Origin: Yersinia aldovae ATCC 35236
Lineage (GTDB): Bacteria; Pseudomonadota; Gammaproteobacteria; Enterobacterales; Enterobacteriaceae
Direction: 5' to 3'
Assembly (NCBI RefSeq): GCF_000173735.1
Contig: NZ_ACCB01000016.1
Span: forward strand, 22,218-86,217
DNA length: 64,000 nucleotides
Shown here: piece by piece, positions 59,274 through 64,000 of the stretch
Position numbering within the stretch: the stretch's first letter is position 1
How the letters are laid out: the number at the start of each line of letters is the position of its first letter
Notes under the pieces: model-generated
Told to the model about the DNA's origin: nothing
Databases searched by the model: none
Seen by the model: only the letters and a program-made list of their open reading frames with translations
Translations under genes and position numbers: made by a program

Positions 59274-61832
59274 TTACCGACAAACCGCATCCAATATGCG
59301 CACTGCCGAGGTGGTATTGGTATCCGCTGCCGGTAAGGTCAATGCCGCGCGACACTGCTGCTTTTCCTGATGGCCCCATTGCACCTGCAAGTTGCCGTTA
59401 TCCGGCACGCCGCTGAGATACACCTGGCCGTCATCACCGACGATACTGCTATTGGTGCTGTCTGCTGCCTCATCCTGCAAGCTGGCCATGGCGCCGAATG
59501 GCACTGGCTTGCCCTGATAACTGAGGTTAATCAGCACCCGGCTGCCGAGGCGCGGCTGGAAGTTAGCCAGCACCACCGCGCCGCGGGTAGGTACCACGTT
59601 TTGGCTGGTAATATCCATATCGATATTGTCGCCCATCGTTTGGGTATCCAGCGCCACGCTGTTTTGGCGATAAGGGGTGGCATACGGCACCACTGCATAA
59701 CCACGCCAGTCGGTTTTCACCCCGCGGCCATTGCCGACGCCAACGCCCTTGGCTCCGGGCGCGCGTACCAACACCAAGGTATCGCTCTGAGATTGTGACA
59801 AGGTAACACCGTAAGAGTGCGCCAGCACACCGCCACTTAGGCCATAGTTCAACTGACGGCTGTTCGCACTGTAGCTATAACCGGCATTTAACTGGCCGTA
59901 AGCCGCGCTATAACTGCTGCTTAGGTTACCGCTGTTGCCACCGCCACGATTGGCGCGACTTTGTTGCAGACTGTAGCTCAAGTTATTATCGATCGCACTG
60001 CCACTCAGCCCCAACTGCTGGCTGGTTGTGCCGCCTTTATTGTTGTTAATACTGTAGTTGGCCCAACTATTAGGCAGCCATTTGCTCAACGGAATATTGA
60101 CACTCAGGCTGGTACGCTGATCGTTTTGCTGCTGGCCCGGCGTCTGACTATAGCTGTAATTTAGGCCATAGCTAATGCCAGAGAGAGAAATGTTGTAGCC
60201 CAGCGTGGCATTGCGTTCGTAGCCTTTGCGCTGCCAGTAATCCTGCTGATAAGCGGAAAGATACAGGCTGCCAAAGTCACTCAGTGACTGGCTGATATGA
60301 AACTGGGTACGGCTGCGCTTGTTGTTACGCACCTGAGAGTTATTGTTGTGCCCCAGCGAGTTAATGCTGCCCACGCCGGTCAGTTGGTTAGCTTCACTGA
60401 AATCATAAAAGCCCTCGGTGGAGTAGCGGTGGCTACCGAGCGAGAAGTTCGTGCCGGTTTCACTAAAACTTTTGGCATATTGCAGGCGGTAAGATTGCCC
60501 CTGACGGGTTGTTTGATCGGTAAAGGTGGTTTTGGCTTGGGTCACATCCATGGATACTGACCCCACACGGCCTAAGCCAATTCCCACGCCTAGCGCCCCG
60601 GCCTGATAATCAGACGAGATCAATAAGCCGTTATACAGGGTAAAGCCGTACGGCATACCGTAGGCCAGCGAGGTCTGGGCAAAGTGCGGCGTAGGGCTGC
60701 CATTGCCACCGCCACGGTATTGACCGGCGCTCAGGGAATATTTCAGGCTGCCCTCGCGCTGCATAATGGGCGCGGCAGAAAATGCCTGTTTAAAACTGCG
60801 CTCGCTGCCATCGGCCTCTTTGATGGTCACCTCCAGATCACCACTGGAAGCCGTGGGGAATAGGTCGTTAATGGCGAAAGCCCCCGGTGGCACGTAGGTT
60901 TGGTAAATCACATTATTATTCTGACGAATGGTGACCTGCGCGTTGCTGTCGGCAATACCGCGGATTACCGGAGCAAAACCGCGCAAGCTGTCGGGCAACA
61001 TACTGTCATCAGATGACAACTGCGCACCACGGAAAGCCACACCGCTCAGGATCTCGCCGGGGGTGTAACTGTCACCGAGGGTCAGTTGCCCTTTGATGGC
61101 ATGAATATCGCGCTGCAAGGTATTGGTAATGTTTTGCCACTCTGCTTCACCATTGCTGCTCTGGCTGTAAGTGGAATAGTTGCGCAAGCGCCACGGCCCC
61201 CAGTTCAGCCCGCTGCGCAGGTTGAGGAAATGGCTGCTATTGCTGCCCGGCTGGTTATCCTGCCAGCTATTGGCACCGCTCAGGTTGTAGTTGACCATCA
61301 ACGCGGGGATACCTTGATCCCACTGTTTCGGGTCAATATAGCCGCGTGCCTGACTGTTCAGCGCCGCCTGTGGAATGCTTAAATCCAGCCGCTGGTGATT
61401 AAGATCAAAGCTGCTGCTGGCGGCTGGGATAAATTCGCTCAATTGCGCCAGTGGCACATCTACAAGCTGCTGTTGCAAGGCTGGAAAGGCGGCCACTTTC
61501 ACCCCTAAATCGGCCAGTTGCTGTGGGGTGATTTCGGCCAGTAAGCTGCCGTTAGCGGCAATAAAGTTGACGTCACGTGTCTCTATCTGCTGGCCATTAA
61601 GGTAAATATCCACCCGATAAGTGCCGGGCAACTGCGCGCCGGATTGCGAAAACACACTGAGATCAATCGCCGCATAACTGGCGTCTTTAATTTCTAACGA
61701 ACCGGGATGGAAATAATCCTCAGCCCAGGCGGGGGCCGACAATGCGGTTAACCCTAGCGCCAACTGAATCGCCAGCCTTAAAGCCCGCCCGCTGGGCGGT
61801 AAAGCAAAATGAAGTTGCGTCATGGTGGTCAT
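59274..61832 (-). CDS. Fimbrial outer-membrane usher
   Basis: The protein is 852 aa with a signal peptide ending PAWA (about residue 37), then the usher N-terminal domain (DYFHPGSLEIKDASYAAIDLSVF), a 24-strand barrel with a plug domain (GFAPVIRGIADSNAQVTIRQNN) and C-terminal domains ending with a Cys pair (CRAALTLP..LDAVCR). It exports and polymerises the fimbrial subunits. It follows the chaperone by 6 bases. It matches the FimD/PapC family; I do not recognise a specific named fimbria. Confidence 0.93.
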   Translation of the reverse strand: MTTMTQLHFALPPSGRALRLAIQLALGLTALSAPAWAEDYFHPGSLEIKDASYAAIDLSVFSQSGAQLPGTYRVDIYLNGQQIETRDVNFIAANGSLLAEITPQQLADLGVKVAAFPALQQQLVDVPLAQLSEFIPAASSSFDLNHQRLDLSIPQAALNSQARGYIDPKQWDQGIPALMVNYNLSGANSWQDNQPGSNSSHFLNLRSGLNWGPWRLRNYSTYSQSSNGEAEWQNITNTLQRDIHAIKGQLTLGDSYTPGEILSGVAFRGAQLSSDDSMLPDSLRGFAPVIRGIADSNAQVTIRQNNNVIYQTYVPPGAFAINDLFPTASSGDLEVTIKEADGSERSFKQAFSAAPIMQREGSLKYSLSAGQYRGGGNGSPTPHFAQTSLAYGMPYGFTLYNGLLISSDYQAGALGVGIGLGRVGSVSMDVTQAKTTFTDQTTRQGQSYRLQYAKSFSETGTNFSLGSHRYSTEGFYDFSEANQLTGVGSINSLGHNNNSQVRNNKRSRTQFHISQSLSDFGSLYLSAYQQDYWQRKGYERNATLGYNISLSGISYGLNYSYSQTPGQQQNDQRTSLSVNIPLSKWLPNSWANYSINNNKGGTTSQQLGLSGSAIDNNLSYSLQQSRANRGGGNSGNLSSSYSAAYGQLNAGYSYSANSRQLNYGLSGGVLAHSYGVTLSQSQSDTLVLVRAPGAKGVGVGNGRGVKTDWRGYAVVPYATPYRQNSVALDTQTMGDNIDMDITSQNVVPTRGAVVLANFQPRLGSRVLINLSYQGKPVPFGAMASLQDEAADSTNSSIVGDDGQVYLSGVPDNGNLQVQWGHQEKQQCRAALTLPAADTNTTSAVRILDAVCR

Positions 61833-61838
61833 CCGGGG

Positions 61839-62519
61839 TTATAAGTTGGCAGTGGCAACATCGGAAGTGCCGCCAAAATCATTAATCGCCTGCCAGCTCA
61901 CCGCGCCTGTAGCGCCCGCAGGAAGGTCAACGGTCAGGGTCCCGTGAGGTGCTACCATCAGCGCGCCTTTGATTTCACTGCTACCCACTTTCAGGGTATG
62001 GAAAGAGATGTGATAGGCAGTGGGGTTGCTTACCTGCAACTGCTTGCCGTGGCGCGAGAAGCGCAGCGCTTTGTAGGCATCAGCGGCGTTACCCGCTAGC
62101 CCTGCTGGGCGGTAAAATAATTTGATGCGATTTTTAATCGCGATAAAGAGCTGGTTGCCATCGCCTTTTTTACTGGCGGGAATGGTTTTGACATTCAGCC
62201 AATACACCGATTCGCGGTCTTGCGGCAAATTTCTGCCAGCTAATAAAATACGCAGGTTACTTTCCTGCCCACTATCTAAACGGAATAATGGCGGGGTGAT
62301 GATAAAGGGTGCTTTGTTATTATTGGAGGCCTCGATATTATCGACCCAGCTTTGAATTAAATAAGGGGTGTTTTTATCCTGATTGTTAACGGACAAAGTG
62401 GCTTCTTTTTTTGCGCCATCATAAATAACCCGGGTGCCACCGACCGAAACACCGGCCTGCGCCGTGTTTACCGCGCCGGATAATAGTAAAATTAACGATA
62501 GTGATTTGAACCACGGCAT
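61839..62519 (-). CDS. Periplasmic fimbrial chaperone
   Basis: The protein is 226 aa with a signal peptide (cleavage after AQA, residue about 22) and the two immunoglobulin-like domains of PapD-type chaperones. It has the cleft Arg in TRVIYDG and Lys in KNRIKLFYRP. It delivers subunits to the usher. It is short at the C-terminus, ending VATANL. It precedes the usher by 6 bases. It is the parent-like copy of the shortened chaperone at 57.4-57.9 kb. Confidence 0.92.
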   Translation of the reverse strand: MPWFKSLSLILLLSGAVNTAQAGVSVGGTRVIYDGAKKEATLSVNNQDKNTPYLIQSWVDNIEASNNNKAPFIITPPLFRLDSGQESNLRILLAGRNLPQDRESVYWLNVKTIPASKKGDGNQLFIAIKNRIKLFYRPAGLAGNAADAYKALRFSRHGKQLQVSNPTAYHISFHTLKVGSSEIKGALMVAPHGTLTVDLPAGATGAVSWQAINDFGGTSDVATANL

Positions 62520-62567
62520 GAAAATTCTCTCTCTAATACAAGTGTGTTATTACCGCGATAGCAATAA

Positions 62568-62607
62568 TGAAAATAAAATAACGCCCCGCACAATAACCGC
62601 ACGGGGC
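62568..62607 (-). terminator. Attenuator-like terminator after major subunit
   Basis: On the minus strand GCCCCGTGC pairs with GTGCGGGGC (two G-U pairs) around a 7-base loop and is followed by TTATTTTATTTT. It sits between the major subunit and the chaperone, where fimbrial operons often reduce downstream transcription. Confidence 0.7.
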
Positions 62608-62683
62608 AGTGAAGGTATAACTCATAAATCAGTTATAAAAGGATTGTCGCTAAGAGCTGCTAACTTTATTCCTGTGGAAGGGA

Positions 62684-63220
62684 TTAGTTATATGTAATTT
62701 CATAGTCCAATGCGGCAGTTAAATCACCTGGCTTGACGTCTGCTCGAGGTTTGGTTGTCTTATATTTTAATGTATAATCAAAAGTGGCAATACCATTAGT
62801 AATTGTTTGAATGTCAGTTGTGCCAATGTTATATTCCGAGCCATTTTTAAGTATATTCAGCACGATGGTGTCATTTGTTTTGCCACTGTCTTGCAGTGCG
62901 ATATCAGCACCGTTTGCAGTACCAGTGAATTTAATTTCAGCATTTTTGGCACTCTTTGGACAACCCGTTAATTTAATTTCAAAAGGTGCTTCTTTGTTAA
63001 TCGGACTTGCACTCTCGGGGATGTCTTGTCCAAAGATATTAGGCATGGTAAGTGAATGCGTACTACCAGTGGCACCATTATTAATTGCAACCTCACAAGG
63101 TGTTGCTGTGACTGAGCCGGTAATAGTAATCTTGCCGATTGCTGCATTTGCCGCAGAGGCAAATACCGAGGCTGCCAGTAAAGAGGTAACAATCAGTTTC
63201 TTTTTCATCGTCATATTCAT
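62684..63220 (-). CDS. Major fimbrial subunit (pilin)
   Basis: The protein is 178 aa with a signal peptide ending ANA (about residue 26). The mature N-terminus carries an alternating donor strand (AIGKITITGSVTATPCEV). Two cysteines (PCEV and GCPKS) can form the pilin disulfide, and the C-terminus has the aromatic penultimate Tyr (YEITYN). It is the first gene of the fimbrial operon and probably the main shaft subunit. The region upstream holds a microsatellite and G tracts at 63526-63674. Confidence 0.9.
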   Translation of the reverse strand: MNMTMKKKLIVTSLLAASVFASAANAAIGKITITGSVTATPCEVAINNGATGSTHSLTMPNIFGQDIPESASPINKEAPFEIKLTGCPKSAKNAEIKFTGTANGADIALQDSGKTNDTIVLNILKNGSEYNIGTTDIQTITNGIATFDYTLKYKTTKPRADVKPGDLTAALDYEITYN

Positions 63221-63269
63221 AATAAAGTTCCAACCCGAAATAGTTTGCGGTATGTAATGGTTAATTTAT

Positions 63270-63521
63270 ATGGCCCCAATGGCCGATTTTGCAATGAAAG
63301 GTGTTTATTGCCGTTTCATCTTGGTCGCTAATATAATGACCAGAAGTGTGATGAGGGAAGTTTCTTTTTCGGAATTAACACCGGGTAAGAGAGAGTCACT
63401 ATTTAATAAGGTGGGGGAGTTTATTAGTGACTCGGAATGTATCCTTAAAATAGTCAATAAAGGTCGTGAAAGAGGGGTATTTTATCGGAATAGTTCGGAA
63501 TGGGGATTAAAATTTAATTAA
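63270..63521 (+). CDS. Small hypothetical ORF, 83 aa
   Basis: An ATG at 63270 opens an 83-aa frame with plausible composition (FSELTPGKRESLFNKVGEF, then an N-rich end). There is no clear ribosome-binding site and no known family. It is divergent from the pilin gene. It may be a real small gene, a remnant of a regulator, or chance. Confidence 0.25.
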   Translation: MAPMADFAMKGVYCRFILVANIMTRSVMREVSFSELTPGKRESLFNKVGEFISDSECILKIVNKGRERGVFYRNSSEWGLKFN

Positions 63522-63562
63522 ATCAGGGGGGTATTAGTGTGGTTGGGGGGGATTGATATTTG

Positions 63563-63674
63563 ATTAGAATTAGAATTAGAATTAGAATTAGAATTAGAAT
63601 TAGAATTAGAATTAGAATTAGAATTAGAATTAGAATTAGAGATTAGAGATTAGAGATTAGAGATTAGAGATTAG
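63563..63674 (+). repeat. ATTAGA hexamer tract changing to GATTAGA heptamers
   Basis: Thirteen perfect ATTAGA units (63563-63640) are followed by four full GATTAGA units (63641-63668) and a partial one, so the unit changes from 6 to 7 bases by one G. It lies about 340 bases upstream of the pilin gene. Homopolymers G6 (63526-63531) and G7 (63545-63551) are next to it. Confidence 0.95.
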
Positions 63675-63689
63675 TTCGGTTGTTAAAAC

Positions 63690-64000
63690 TTCACGGCTCA
63701 CTTGGCCTCCGATGAACCAACCGCCAAAGGGTGCGGGCGCGCACCCTTGTGGAATCCCGCGCTTCGCACGTATCGCCTGCCCACTGCGTGGGTTCCCTCG
63801 ATTCATCATTTCGCTGGCGGGACGGCTTTACGCGGGTCCCTCCGCGTGACGCCTAAATCCGCCGTCCATGGCGGATTTCCCTTGCTCCATTCTTCACTCG
63901 GCGGCTCAAATGTGCTAACAGGTTTTTGAATTGGCTTTTGACTTTGAGCGCAATCAGGAATATTACCGACAAAGGTGGTGGCCCGAGTGAGCCGCCATGG
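63690..64000. repeat. Structured, GC-richer element at right edge
   Basis: The left end CGGCTCACTTGGCC and the right end GGCCCGAGTGAGCCG are near-perfect inverted repeats (63690s and 63980s). Inside are strong hairpins: AAGGGTGCG..CGCACCCTT (63717-63738 region), CCCACTGCGTGGG, and AAATCCGCC..GGCGGATTT (63855-63880 region). No credible protein is encoded. It may be a miniature mobile element or dispersed repeat; the window ends at its right boundary. Confidence 0.5.

Noticed and set aside
63563..63674. Possible CRISPR array
   Set aside because: The repeats are contiguous 6- and 7-base units without spacers; it is a microsatellite.
63702..63929. Plus-strand 75-aa frame in the end element
   Set aside because: It lies on hairpins and inverted ends; Pro/Gly/Arg-rich chance frame in GC-rich repeat.

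Overview
This window looks like the chromosome of a Yersinia species (Enterobacterales, Yersiniaceae). Gene content and order match enterobacterial blocks: sseB-yfhM-pbpC, then ndk-rlmN-pilW-rodZ-ispG-hisS-yfgM-bamB-der and yfgJ/xseA/guaBA. The intergenic repeats carry the Yersinia form of ERIC, with a core like CCCGATGAGCTTACT..AGTAAGTGATTCGGG. A complete sorbitol (srl) operon and the exported beta/gamma-crystallin proteins also fit a sorbitol-using Yersinia. The species call is inference.

Layout. 1-8.4 kb: SseB, the alpha-2-macroglobulin-like YfhM and its partner PbpC. 8.5-11 kb: an AT-rich island with an exported beta/gamma-crystallin protein whose reading frame breaks and continues into a region ending in a GNAT-like acetyltransferase domain. 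11.2-27.6 kb: core housekeeping genes for nucleotide metabolism, rRNA/tRNA modification, cell shape, isoprenoids, outer-membrane assembly and GTP synthesis. 27.8-29.7 kb: a second AT-rich beta/gamma-crystallin exported protein directly after guaA. 30-33.4 kb: a three-gene gluconate 2-dehydrogenase-type operon with a frameshifted small subunit. 33.9-35 kb: a TPP riboswitch, a 30-codon leader ORF and thiD. 35-37 kb: tandem ERICs, an orphan gene and an Ivy-family lysozyme inhibitor. 37.1-42.4 kb (minus strand): srlAEBD-srlM-srlR-gutQ, with ERIC-derived sequence at internal junctions. 42.8-56.1 kb (minus): yegS, the sRNA CyaR, trhP, yegP, the BaeSR two-component system and the MdtABC RND efflux pump. 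56.4-63.2 kb (minus): a chaperone-usher fimbrial cluster with a decayed duplicate chaperone-adhesin pair. 63.2-64 kb: an AT-rich promoter side, a hexamer/heptamer microsatellite and a structured repeat-like element running to the window edge.

Several genes work together. YfhM and PbpC form a periplasmic defence and repair pair. YfgM-BamB-Der are co-transcribed. GuaB and GuaA complete GMP synthesis. SrlA/E/B import and phosphorylate sorbitol and SrlD oxidises it. BaeSR probably controls mdtABC.

Four genes (pbpC, the crystallin/GNAT gene, the gluconate dehydrogenase small subunit and a fimbrial adhesin) are each broken by an apparent one-base indel, three of them in short homopolymers. In each case a one-base correction restores a protein of the expected length or one continuous with its partner. 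This suggests either uncorrected read errors or recent decay, and should be settled before any functional conclusion. The most unusual biology is the pair of exported crystallin proteins with different C-terminal regions, the ORF between the TPP riboswitch and thiD, the single-domain fimbrial chaperone, and the repeat tract and structured element upstream of the fimbriae.
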